Under the pieces are notes generated by a model. The model worked only from the letters and a program-made list of their open reading frames with translations. It had not been told where the DNA came from and made no database searches. The translations under genes were made by a program, and so were the position numbers. A stretch of DNA of 64,000 nt, taken from contig OZ245874.1 in the NCBI GenBank assembly GCA_965229335.1, forward strand, positions 3,906,001 to 3,970,000. Direction: 5' to 3'. Below, one piece after another: positions 8,705 to 15,474 of the stretch. Each line of letters opens with the position of its first letter. The first letter of the stretch is position 1. The DNA comes from JAFKFH01 sp017307375 (GTDB taxonomy: Bacteria > Pseudomonadota > Alphaproteobacteria > Ferrovibrionales > Ferrovibrionaceae).

Positions 8705-9904
8705 TTACTTCTTCTTGGCCGCCCCGACTTCCGAATCCCAGCGCCGGAAGGCGATGACCATCTTGTCGGTCGAGAGCGGCAGTTCGATCGGATTGTTGGC
8801 GATCAGCTCGGCGTATTCCGGGCGGCCGAATTCCTGGATCACCTTCTGGCTCGCGGCCGGCGCCATCGACAGCGGCACGTTCTTCACCGCCGGACCGGGA
8901 TAGAGATAGCCCTCGTCGTAGGACAGGGCCTGCTGCTCGGGCTTCAGCACGAAGGCCATCATGTCGAGCACGACGGCGAGCTTGTCGTTGGAGATGCCCT
9001 TCGGCACCACCATGAAGAAGGCATCCGAGACCCAGTGGAACCCCTTCAGCGTGCCGATCCTGGCTTCCTTGGGCACCACGCCGAGCGCGCGGGGATTGAT
9101 GTCCCAGCCGGTCGTCGTGATCACCATGTCGCGCGAGCCTTCGCCCAGCTCCTTCATCGTCGCGCCGGTGCCCGAGGGATAGTATTCGATGTAGTTGTTC
9201 AATTCCTTCAGATAGGCCCAGGTCTTGTCCCAGCCGTTCTCGGGATCGGTCGGGTCCTTGTCGCCGAGAATGTAGGGCAGGCCCATCATGAAGGTACGGC
9301 CCGGGCCGGAATTGGCCGGCCGGGCATACATGAAGCGGTTCGGATTGGCCTTGGCCCAGGCCAGCAGTTCCTCGGCCGACGTCGGCGGGGTCGGCACCTT
9401 GGCCGGCATGTATTCGATCAGCGGGCCTGACGGGTAATAATTGATCACCACGCCGTAGCCCTGGCCCTGCACCTTGTGCAGGCGCAGCGCCGCCGGCTCG
9501 TAGTTTTCTTCCAGACCCGGCAGCTTGTCGGCATGCTCGGGCAGCAGCTTCAGCCAGATCGGCCCGGCCGCCATGCCCGCGGCAAGCCCGTCGGACCCGG
9601 TCAGGACCAGTTCGTAGAGCAGCTTGTCGGCGGCCTGCTGGGCCTTGATCTTGCCGGCAAGTTCGGGCGCCGGCCCCTTGCTGAAGGTGATCTTGGAAAC
9701 CAGGTCGGGGCGGGCGGCGGCATAGTTCTCGAACGCCGTCTGCATCAGGGCGAGGGCACCGCCGACATCCATGATGGTCAGCGTGACCGGGGATTTCGGC
9801 AACGCGAGGCCTTGGGCCCGCGCGCCCGTGGCGGCGAGCGCCGCGATTCCGGCGCCGGCACCGAGGACGGTGCGGCGGGTAAGGTCTGTCGGATTGTGGG
9901 CCAT
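8705..9904 (-). CDS. Extracellular solute-binding protein (family 1), Tat-exported
   Basis: 399 residues with a twin-arginine signal ('LTRRTVLGAGAGIAALA', then 'GARAQG' as the likely cleavage region). The mature part resembles PotD/AfuA-like family 1 binding proteins ('ELVLTGSDGLAAGMA', 'YGVVINYYPSGPLIEYMP'). It ends in a lysine run. It lies between nagA and uxaC (gaps of 42 and 32 bases), with no permease or ATPase gene nearby. It probably binds a sugar or oligosaccharide for a transporter encoded elsewhere; the ligand is inferred only from context. Confidence 0.85.
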   Translation of the reverse strand: MAHNPTDLTRRTVLGAGAGIAALAATGARAQGLALPKSPVTLTIMDVGGALALMQTAFENYAAARPDLVSKITFSKGPAPELAGKIKAQQAADKLLYELVLTGSDGLAAGMAAGPIWLKLLPEHADKLPGLEENYEPAALRLHKVQGQGYGVVINYYPSGPLIEYMPAKVPTPPTSAEELLAWAKANPNRFMYARPANSGPGRTFMMGLPYILGDKDPTDPENGWDKTWAYLKELNNYIEYYPSGTGATMKELGEGSRDMVITTTGWDINPRALGVVPKEARIGTLKGFHWVSDAFFMVVPKGISNDKLAVVLDMMAFVLKPEQQALSYDEGYLYPGPAVKNVPLSMAPAASQKVIQEFGRPEYAELIANNPIELPLSTDKMVIAFRRWDSEVGAAKKK

Positions 9905-9946
9905 GGCAGCAGGACTCCCCGTTTGTGCTGTCGTTGTTGTCGATGA

Positions 9947-10942
9947 CTAGAGGCTGGCGCGGGCGACGGTCAGGTCGTCGCGCCACTCGACCGTGCCGCC
10001 GGGCATCGCGATGCCGCGGCGCGCAAGGGCAGGGGCCATCAGCGCGCGCGGCGTGGCGCTCGCCATCGCGATCGCCTCCGTCGTGCCGGCGATGCCCCAG
10101 GCGACCAGGTTGCGCACCGCGCGGTCGAGCGTCAGCGCCGAGCCGGCGAGGTGATTGGCGCCGGGTTCGCGCACGCTGCCGTCGGCGTGGTGTTCGAGCG
10201 TCATGTCCGCGAAGCGGTAGATGCCGGGCGGCGCGTCGGCGGCGGCCACCGCGTCGGTGACCAGGATGATGCGATCCTGCCCCTTCGCCCGGAGGATCAC
10301 CTTGACCGCGTCGGGCGGCAGATGGATGCCGTCGGCGATGATCGACGCGGCCAGCCGATCCTCGGCCAGTTGGGCGAACAGCGTGTTGTTCACCTTGTGC
10401 AGCTGCTGGGGCAGGCCATTGCCCAGATGGGTCGACAATCCCGCCCCGGCCGCGGCGGCGCGGCGGACCACCGCGGAATCGGCGGCGGAATGTCCGATCG
10501 CGACGACGCGCCCCTCGCCGGCCATCGCCGCGACGAATGCTTCGCCGCCCTCGATCTCCGGGGCGATGGTGACGAGCAGGATGGGCCGGGCCAGCGGCGC
10601 TTCCAGCCGGGCGACGAGCCCGGCATCCGGCCGCGTCATCGCCGCCGGCGGATGGCATCCGGCATAGCCGGCGGCGGGATTGAGGAACGGACCTTCCAGA
10701 TGATAGCCCGGAATCATCAGCGGCCCCAGCCGGCTCGCCGATATCGCGCGGTCCAGCGCGGTCAGCCGGGCGGCCAGCTGATCGGCCGTCGCCGTGATGA
10801 TCGCGGGCAGGCAGGCGGTCACGCCGGTCGCCAGCATGCGTTCCAGCGCCAGGTCGACGGCGGCCGCGTCGATCGCGTCGTCGTTGAAGTCCACTCCGGC
10901 AAAGCCGTTGACCTGCAGGTCGAAGAGACCGGCGCTGCGCAT
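9947..10942 (-). CDS. nagA: N-acetylglucosamine-6-phosphate deacetylase, short form
   Basis: 331 residues from an ATG two bases after the nagB stop; 'MRSAGLFDLQVNGFAGVDF' then begins almost at the conserved 'DLQxNG' motif. Other NagA motifs are present: 'HLEGPFLNP', 'IGHSAADSAV', 'STHLGNG', 'IADGIHLPP' and 'LVTDAVAAAD' with the catalytic Asp. The enzyme removes acetate from GlcNAc-6-P. Usual NagA proteins carry about 50 more N-terminal residues forming half of a beta-sandwich. An in-frame upstream start would only add 17 residues overlapping nagB, so the domain is truly missing here. Confidence 0.88.
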   Translation of the reverse strand: MRSAGLFDLQVNGFAGVDFNDDAIDAAAVDLALERMLATGVTACLPAIITATADQLAARLTALDRAISASRLGPLMIPGYHLEGPFLNPAAGYAGCHPPAAMTRPDAGLVARLEAPLARPILLVTIAPEIEGGEAFVAAMAGEGRVVAIGHSAADSAVVRRAAAAGAGLSTHLGNGLPQQLHKVNNTLFAQLAEDRLAASIIADGIHLPPDAVKVILRAKGQDRIILVTDAVAAADAPPGIYRFADMTLEHHADGSVREPGANHLAGSALTLDRAVRNLVAWGIAGTTEAIAMASATPRALMAPALARRGIAMPGGTVEWRDDLTVARASL

Positions 10943-10944
10943 GG

Positions 10945-11685
10945 TCAGCGCTTCAGCCCGACCGACGAGGCGGGATCGAGGAAGATCCGGCAATCCGCGT
11001 GCTGGCGCAGGATCGATGCCGGCACGTCAGGCGTCAGCGGGCCGTCGAGGGCGGCGGCCACCGCCGCGGTCTTCTTCGGACCGGGCACGGTGATGATCAG
11101 CGTCCGCGCCGCCAGCATCTGGCGGATCGACATCGAGATCGCCTGGCGCGGCACCGCGGCCATGTCGGGGAACCAGCCTTCGCCGATCTGCTGGCGGCGG
11201 CAGGCCTCGTCCAGGTCGACGACGATATAGGGCTCGGTCGTCGCGAAATCGGCGGGCGGATCGTTGAAGGCAAGATGCCCGTTCTCGCCGATCCCGGCAA
11301 AGCAGACCTCGATCGTCCGCGGCCCGATCAGGCCGTTCAGCCGCGCCAGTTCGGCGGCGATGTCGGGCGCGTCGCCGACCACGTCGACGAACTGGCCCAG
11401 CGCCGGCAGCCGGGCGACGAAGCGCTCATGCAGATAGCGGCGGAAACTGGCGCCATGGGTGGCGGGCAGGCCGATATACTCGTCGAGGTGGAAGGCGGTC
11501 ACCCGCGACCAGTCGATGCCGGGCGCGGTGGTCAGCACCTCCAGCATGTCGAACTGGCTGGCCCCGGTAGCGACGATGATGTCGACCCGGTAGCGGCGCG
11601 TCAGCGCCTCGCGGATGACGGCGGCCCCGGCTTCGGCGGCGGCACGGCCCAGCGCCACGGCATCTTCGAGAATTTCGACCTGCAT
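10945..11685 (-). CDS. nagB: Glucosamine-6-phosphate deaminase
   Basis: 246 residues with the NagB motifs 'TAFHLDEYIGLPATHGASF', 'CFAGIGENGHLAFNDPP' (active-site loop with the catalytic residues) and 'TLIITVPGPKKTAAV'. It converts glucosamine-6-P to fructose-6-P and ammonia, the step after NagA. First gene of the minus-strand operon and divergent from the ROK repressor. The C-terminal allosteric tail of E. coli NagB is short here, so allosteric control by GlcNAc-6-P may be absent. Confidence 0.93.
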   Translation of the reverse strand: MQVEILEDAVALGRAAAEAGAAVIREALTRRYRVDIIVATGASQFDMLEVLTTAPGIDWSRVTAFHLDEYIGLPATHGASFRRYLHERFVARLPALGQFVDVVGDAPDIAAELARLNGLIGPRTIEVCFAGIGENGHLAFNDPPADFATTEPYIVVDLDEACRRQQIGEGWFPDMAAVPRQAISMSIRQMLAARTLIITVPGPKKTAAVAAALDGPLTPDVPASILRQHADCRIFLDPASSVGLKR

Positions 11686-11748
11686 GCGCTCCCCGCCGCC
11701 CTGAACCCGATGCCCAAGCCTCGCCGCAGTCCTGCCGCTACGTCAATC

Positions 11749-11777
11749 TATTTTTGAACCGTTGACGTTCTAAAATA
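11749..11777. promoter_or_regulatory. Candidate ROK operator
   Basis: An AT-rich dyad with 11-base arms (TATTTTTGAAC and GTTCTAAAATA) around 7 bases matches at 10 of 11 positions. It is the only AT-rich patch in the nagB/ROK divergent region and resembles the AT-flanked dyads bound by NagC/Mlc-type ROK repressors. It ends 5 bases before the ROK start codon. Confidence 0.55.
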
Positions 11778-11782
11778 TCCCG

Positions 11783-12991
11783 ATGACAGTCGCCGCCGCA
11801 ATGCCCAGCTCGATCCTTGCCGATGTCCTGCCCGACCAGTTTGCCGCCGCCCGGGCGCGCGAACGCTCGAACGCGTTCGCGCTGGTCGCTTCCGGCCGCG
11901 CCGGGTCGCGCCGCGATATCAGCGAGATCCTGTCCCTGCGCTCGTCGACCACGTCGCAGATCGTCAGCGACCTGGTGGAACGCGGCCTGGTGCTGGAGGC
12001 GACCGCGGCAGCGGCGGGTCGCGGGCGGCCGGCTGCCACCCTGGTCCTGAATCCGCGCGGCCTGACCGGCATCGTCATCCAGATCGTCTCGCGCTCGCTG
12101 GTCGGCTCGATCGTCGATCTGGCCGGCCACGTCCTGGCCGAGCACAGCGTCGATATCGACCGCGACTGCGACAATGCCGAGATGGCGGCGGCGCTGAAGA
12201 GCCTGGCGGCCACGTTGACCCCGCGCAGCCGCCGCCTGGGCCGCCATGCCGGGACGGTGCTGTCGGTGGCCGGCGCGGTCGACATCGCGGCCCGCACCTG
12301 GCTCGTCTCCTCGCGCTGGCCGCGGCTGCGCGCTCTCAATCTCGACGCCTGCTTCCAACCGGCGGCCGGCCCGCTCGAGGTCACGCGGCATCTCGATGCC
12401 GAGCTGCGGGCGCGCAGCGGCGACGAGGCGGCTTCGCGGCGCGACAACCTGCTGCTGCTGCATTGGGGCTATGGTATCGGGCTGGCTTGCCGGCTGGGTG
12501 GCCAGCCGCTCGGTCTCGCCGGCGGTTTCCTGGGTGAGATCGGCCATTGGCGCCTGCGCAGTTTCGACGACCGCCCCTGCCGTTGCGGCCAGCGCGGCTG
12601 CGTCGAAACCTCGGCGGCGCTGTGGGCGCTGCTGCCGGAACTGCGCAAGCGCTGGCCCGACCTCGCCGCCGACGAGGGCGCCTTCGCCGATCGCGCCCGC
12701 GACCTCGACCTGCTCAGCCTGCCGGCGATGGCCGAGGCGACGGTGACGATGGCGCATACCCTGCGCAATTTCTGCCGGGTCATCGTGCCGCAGCGGATCA
12801 TCGTCACCGGACCGTTCGTGGCCAATGCCGCGATCTGGGCCCGGCTGAACGCCCTGTTCCGCCAGGACGACATCCTGGCGGGCCTCAGCCCGCCCGACCT
12901 GGTGACCGATCAGGCCAGCCAGCGGCTGGAGCGCGACGGCGCGGCCCGGCCCTTGTTCACCCGCACGCTGGCAGGGCTGCTCGGGGACTAG
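11783..12991 (+). CDS. ROK-family transcriptional regulator (NagC-like)
   Basis: 402 residues: N-terminal winged HTH ('SRRDISEILSLRSSTTSQIV', about residues 35-60) followed by a ROK sugar-kinase-like domain. The zinc motif 'CRCGQRGCVET' is intact. Such proteins repress amino-sugar genes and release DNA on binding a sugar or sugar phosphate. It is divergent from nagBA, with a strong dyad between them, so it very likely controls that operon. No ribosome site precedes the ATG, and the dyad almost touches it, so the true start may be an internal codon such as the ATG at 11804. Confidence 0.88.
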   Translation: MTVAAAMPSSILADVLPDQFAAARARERSNAFALVASGRAGSRRDISEILSLRSSTTSQIVSDLVERGLVLEATAAAAGRGRPAATLVLNPRGLTGIVIQIVSRSLVGSIVDLAGHVLAEHSVDIDRDCDNAEMAAALKSLAATLTPRSRRLGRHAGTVLSVAGAVDIAARTWLVSSRWPRLRALNLDACFQPAAGPLEVTRHLDAELRARSGDEAASRRDNLLLLHWGYGIGLACRLGGQPLGLAGGFLGEIGHWRLRSFDDRPCRCGQRGCVETSAALWALLPELRKRWPDLAADEGAFADRARDLDLLSLPAMAEATVTMAHTLRNFCRVIVPQRIIVTGPFVANAAIWARLNALFRQDDILAGLSPPDLVTDQASQRLERDGAARPLFTRTLAGLLGD

Positions 12992-13011
12992 GCAGCCCTT
13001 GTTGCCTAGTC
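12986..13011. promoter_or_regulatory. Inverted repeat at ROK stop / toxin-antitoxin promoter
   Basis: A perfect 9-base inverted repeat (GACTAGGCA, 8 bases, TGCCTAGTC) spans the ROK stop codon and the -35 region of the Xre-RES promoter. It has no U-run, so it fits an operator (autoregulation by the Xre protein) better than a terminator, though it may also fold in RNA. Confidence 0.45.
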
Positions 13012-13027
13012 CAGCTGATACTATATT
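12999..13027 (+). promoter_or_regulatory. Sigma-70-type promoter of the Xre-RES pair
   Basis: TTGTTG, 17 bases, TATATT: good -35 and -10 elements with ideal spacing, 26 bases before the antitoxin ATG at 13054. The -35 overlaps the inverted repeat at 12986-13011. An aGGAGG-type ribosome site follows at about 13043-13049. Confidence 0.6.
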
Positions 13028-13053
13028 CTCCATCAGGTGATGAGGAGGGTCAA

Positions 13054-13485
13054 ATGCTGGCTCTGTCGCGGGTTGCCGACGTGCTCGGTCTGCCAGCCAA
13101 AGAAGTTGCGTCGCGATCGACCTTCGGGCTGATCCAGCGCATCGAAGGCGGGTTGCCGATCGCTGCCTTCGAGCGTCTGGTCCGCTTGCTGGCCCCTGGC
13201 GACAGCCAGTTCAGGTATCGGCTGATTCCGAAGGCTACCTATGAGCGGAGAAAAGCTGCGGGGCAACTTTCGCCGGACGAAGGTGTCCGCTTGGCACGGC
13301 TTGCCCGGGTCTGGAGTCTGGCTCTCGATGTCTGGCAGAACGATGCCGAGGCGCGGGATTTTCTGTTCCGGTCGCATCCGATGCTGGAGGACCGCCCCCC
13401 CATCGACGCGGTGATCCGGAACGAGTTCGGCGCCGAGATGGTCATGGATATCCTGGCCGGGCTGAAATACGGCACGGCCGCGTGA
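13054..13485 (+). CDS. Xre/ParS-type antitoxin (MbcA-like, DUF2384)
   Basis: 143 residues. The N-terminal half is an HTH-like bundle ('FGLIQRIEGGLPIAAFERL') and the C-terminal half the toxin-binding DUF2384 region ('VWSLALDVWQNDAEARDFLF', 'DIL.GLKYG'). This is the antitoxin of RES-Xre modules; it neutralises the RES enzyme and represses its own promoter. The ATG at 13054 has a strong GAGGAGGG site. The gene overlaps the toxin gene by 4 bases (GTGA). Confidence 0.88.
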   Translation: MLALSRVADVLGLPAKEVASRSTFGLIQRIEGGLPIAAFERLVRLLAPGDSQFRYRLIPKATYERRKAAGQLSPDEGVRLARLARVWSLALDVWQNDAEARDFLFRSHPMLEDRPPIDAVIRNEFGAEMVMDILAGLKYGTAA

Positions 13486-13964
13486 CGGCGCAGATCCTGG
13501 ACCGCACGTTATCCTGCTTCCGGATCGGCGACCCCCGCGGCGGCTATCCGATCTTCGATGCGACAGGTTCGACCCTGGCGCCGGGGCGCTGGAATACGCC
13601 GGGCAGCCCCATGATCTATGCCAGCCTGCACTATTCGACGGCGCTGCTGGAAAAGCTGGTCCGCGGCAGCGGGCGGCTGCCGCCAAACCAGCACTTCATC
13701 CGGATCACCGTGCCACGGGGATTGAGCTACGAGGTGTTCTCGCCGCCGGCGCTGCCCGGCTGGGATACGTTGCCGGCAACGGTCAGCAGGGACTTTGGCG
13801 AACGCTGGTGCACCGAACGCCGCAGCGTCATTCTGCTGGTGCCCAGCGTGGTCGCCAGGGTCGACAAGAATGTCCTGATCAACCCGGCTCATCCGGAATA
13901 TCCCGCGATCGAAACCGGCCTGCATGAGCCGGTGTTCTGGGATCGCCGTCTGTTCGGCACTTGA
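13482..13964 (+). CDS. RES-domain toxin (NAD-degrading type)
   Basis: 160 residues, GTG start overlapping the antitoxin stop. The RES fold's conserved residues are visible: 'GRWNTPG' (Arg36), 'MIYAS' (Tyr46), 'ALLEKLV' (Glu57) and a later 'RRSVILLVPSVVA' segment with the serine. Characterised RES toxins (for example MbcT) hydrolyse or phosphorolyse NAD+ and stop growth. With the upstream gene it forms a complete, apparently intact type II toxin-antitoxin pair. Confidence 0.9.
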   Translation: MTAQILDRTLSCFRIGDPRGGYPIFDATGSTLAPGRWNTPGSPMIYASLHYSTALLEKLVRGSGRLPPNQHFIRITVPRGLSYEVFSPPALPGWDTLPATVSRDFGERWCTERRSVILLVPSVVARVDKNVLINPAHPEYPAIETGLHEPVFWDRRLFGT

Positions 13965-13973
13965 GCGGCGGGT

Positions 13974-14675
13974 TCAATCCAGCCCGGTCTTGCCCGGCGC
14001 CCAGTAGGCCTTGCTGCTGATCCGCGACGATCCGACGCCGGCCGACCGGAGGCAGCGGATCAGCCGCTGGATCGACGAAGCCTTGCCGGTCAATGCGAAA
14101 TGCGCGCCGGTGGCCGCATGGCGCGCGATCTCGGCTTCCATCGTCAGGAGATGTGCGTCGCCGACGGTCCGCCCGAGCACCATGGCGTGCCCGATGCCGA
14201 TCCCGGCGAGGATGGCATGCGCTTCGCCGGTATCACCGGCTTCGAACAGCAGGGTCGCGTCGCGCCGCAGCGACGCGGCCAGGCCGAACGAGGTTTCGTC
14301 GCCGAACAGCACCAGCGGTGCCCCGGGCGCCGTCAGGTCGAGCGAACGGCGCGGCCCGAAGAGATGGCAGCCGTCACCCGCACGCAAGCCAGCCGCCCAC
14401 CGGCTGCCGGGGCCGTCGCCGTGGAGGAAGGCGAGGAGGCGGGTACTGCCGGCGGCCTCGTCCCAGGACATCGGGGTATAGGTCCGGCTGGTCAGGCCCG
14501 AACCGATCGCAATCTGGACCTTCTGGCCGGGCATCCAGCCGACATCGCGCAGCGCCTCGCCTTGCAGTTCCACGATCCGGAAGCGCGGCGACGGCGTCTC
14601 GATGCCGGCAACCCGGGCCGGCCGCATCAGCAGTTGCAGCAGCTTGCGCGTGATCAATCCTGGTTCGCCGCCCAT
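13974..14675 (-). CDS. Siderophore-interacting FAD-binding reductase
   Basis: 233 residues. FAD-binding domain with 'LTSRTYTPMSWD' (the R-x-Y-T/S flavin motif, about residues 63-72), then 'FLHGDGPGSRWAAGLRAGD' and the NAD(P)H-domain motif 'LVLFGDETSFGLA'. This is the ViuB/YqjH family, cytosolic reductases that free iron from ferric siderophores. No siderophore receptor or synthesis gene lies nearby. The C-terminus is rich in basic residues ('KAYWAPGKTGLD'). Confidence 0.88.
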   Translation of the reverse strand: MGGEPGLITRKLLQLLMRPARVAGIETPSPRFRIVELQGEALRDVGWMPGQKVQIAIGSGLTSRTYTPMSWDEAAGSTRLLAFLHGDGPGSRWAAGLRAGDGCHLFGPRRSLDLTAPGAPLVLFGDETSFGLAASLRRDATLLFEAGDTGEAHAILAGIGIGHAMVLGRTVGDAHLLTMEAEIARHAATGAHFALTGKASSIQRLIRCLRSAGVGSSRISSKAYWAPGKTGLD

Positions 14676-14805
14676 CCCGTACTCCCCGGCACAGCGCGAT
14701 CGGACGCGCGGGTTTTACCAACGCCGCCAAGATAGCGGCGATGTTCGGGCAAGCCTTCCGCGGGGAGGACAAACGATAACGATTTGCCGCCAAATCCTGC
14801 CGGGT

Positions 14806-15474
14806 TCAGTCCGGCAATACGGCCAGGAAGTCGTCGCAGGTTGCCGTCCAGCCGACGATCGCGCCCTGGGCGCGGATCATGTCGAGCGCGGCGGCCTTGT
14901 ACTGCGGGAAATAGCTTTCCGTCGCATCCTCGATCAGCAGGCAGTCATAGCCGCGATCATTGGCTTCGCGCATCGAGGTCTGCACGCAGACCTCGGTCGT
15001 CACCCCGGCGAAGACCAGCTGTCCGATATGGCGGGCGCGCAGGATCGCCTGCAGCTCGGTGGCGTAGAAGGCGCCCTTGCCGGGCTTCTCGATCACGATT
15101 TCTCCCGGCAAGGCGGCCAGTTGCGGCACGAAGTCGTTGCCCGGCTCGCCGGCGATCAGGATGCGGCCCATCGGCCCGGGATCGCCGATCCTGAGGCCCG
15201 GCCTGCCGCGCTGGCGCTTGGCTTCGGGGCAGTCCGACAGGTCGGGCTTGTGCGCCTCCTTGGTGTGGATGATCGTCATCCCGGCGGCGCGGCAGCCGTC
15301 GAGCAACCGCCGCGTCGTCGGCACGATCGCCTGCAGCAGGGTCACGTCGTTGCCGAGCGTCGAGCCGAAACCGCCCGGTTCGATGAAGTCGCGCTGCATG
15401 TCGATGACGACCAGGGCGATGCGCTCGGGATCGAAGCGGAACGGGTAGGGCAGGGCGGCTTCAAGCTGCTTCAT
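14806..15474 (-). CDS. BiuH-like cysteine hydrolase (isochorismatase superfamily; triuret hydrolase candidate)
   Basis: 222 residues from the ATG at 15474, chosen because GAGG sits 6 bases upstream; two earlier in-frame ATGs lack this spacing. The catalytic triad of the superfamily is intact: Asp25 ('VVIDMQRDF'), Lys130 ('IEKPGKGAFYATEL') and Cys163 ('GVTTEVCVQTSMREANDRG'). It is a clear paralogue of the BiuH in the same operon but differs in the specificity regions ('PGGFGSTLGND' for 'PGGYVDRMGYD', Glu161 for Asp). Known relatives hydrolyse biuret, triuret and ureidoacrylate. Next to BiuH, triuret or another condensed urea is the best guess. Last gene of the operon; overlaps the ATPase gene by 14 bases. 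Confidence 0.82.
   Translation of the reverse strand: MKQLEAALPYPFRFDPERIALVVIDMQRDFIEPGGFGSTLGNDVTLLQAIVPTTRRLLDGCRAAGMTIIHTKEAHKPDLSDCPEAKRQRGRPGLRIGDPGPMGRILIAGEPGNDFVPQLAALPGEIVIEKPGKGAFYATELQAILRARHIGQLVFAGVTTEVCVQTSMREANDRGYDCLLIEDATESYFPQYKAAALDMIRAQGAIVGWTATCDDFLAVLPD

Noticed and set aside
14722..14740. Inverted repeat CGCCGC / GCGGCG after the BiuH-like gene
   Set aside because: Only 6 base pairs, with no U-run on the minus strand; could be chance in GC-rich DNA, so not called a terminator.
14772..14788. Fur-like sequence (GATAACGAT) about 100 bases before the siderophore-interacting gene
   Set aside because: Only one half-site is recognisable and it is not a dyad; too weak to list as a site.
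14806..15474. Annotation as isochorismatase (siderophore pathway), suggested by the neighbouring siderophore-interacting gene
   Set aside because: The sequence sides with BiuH-like amide hydrolases and it overlaps the ABC ATPase of the nitrogen operon; the siderophore gene is 130 bases away and separate.
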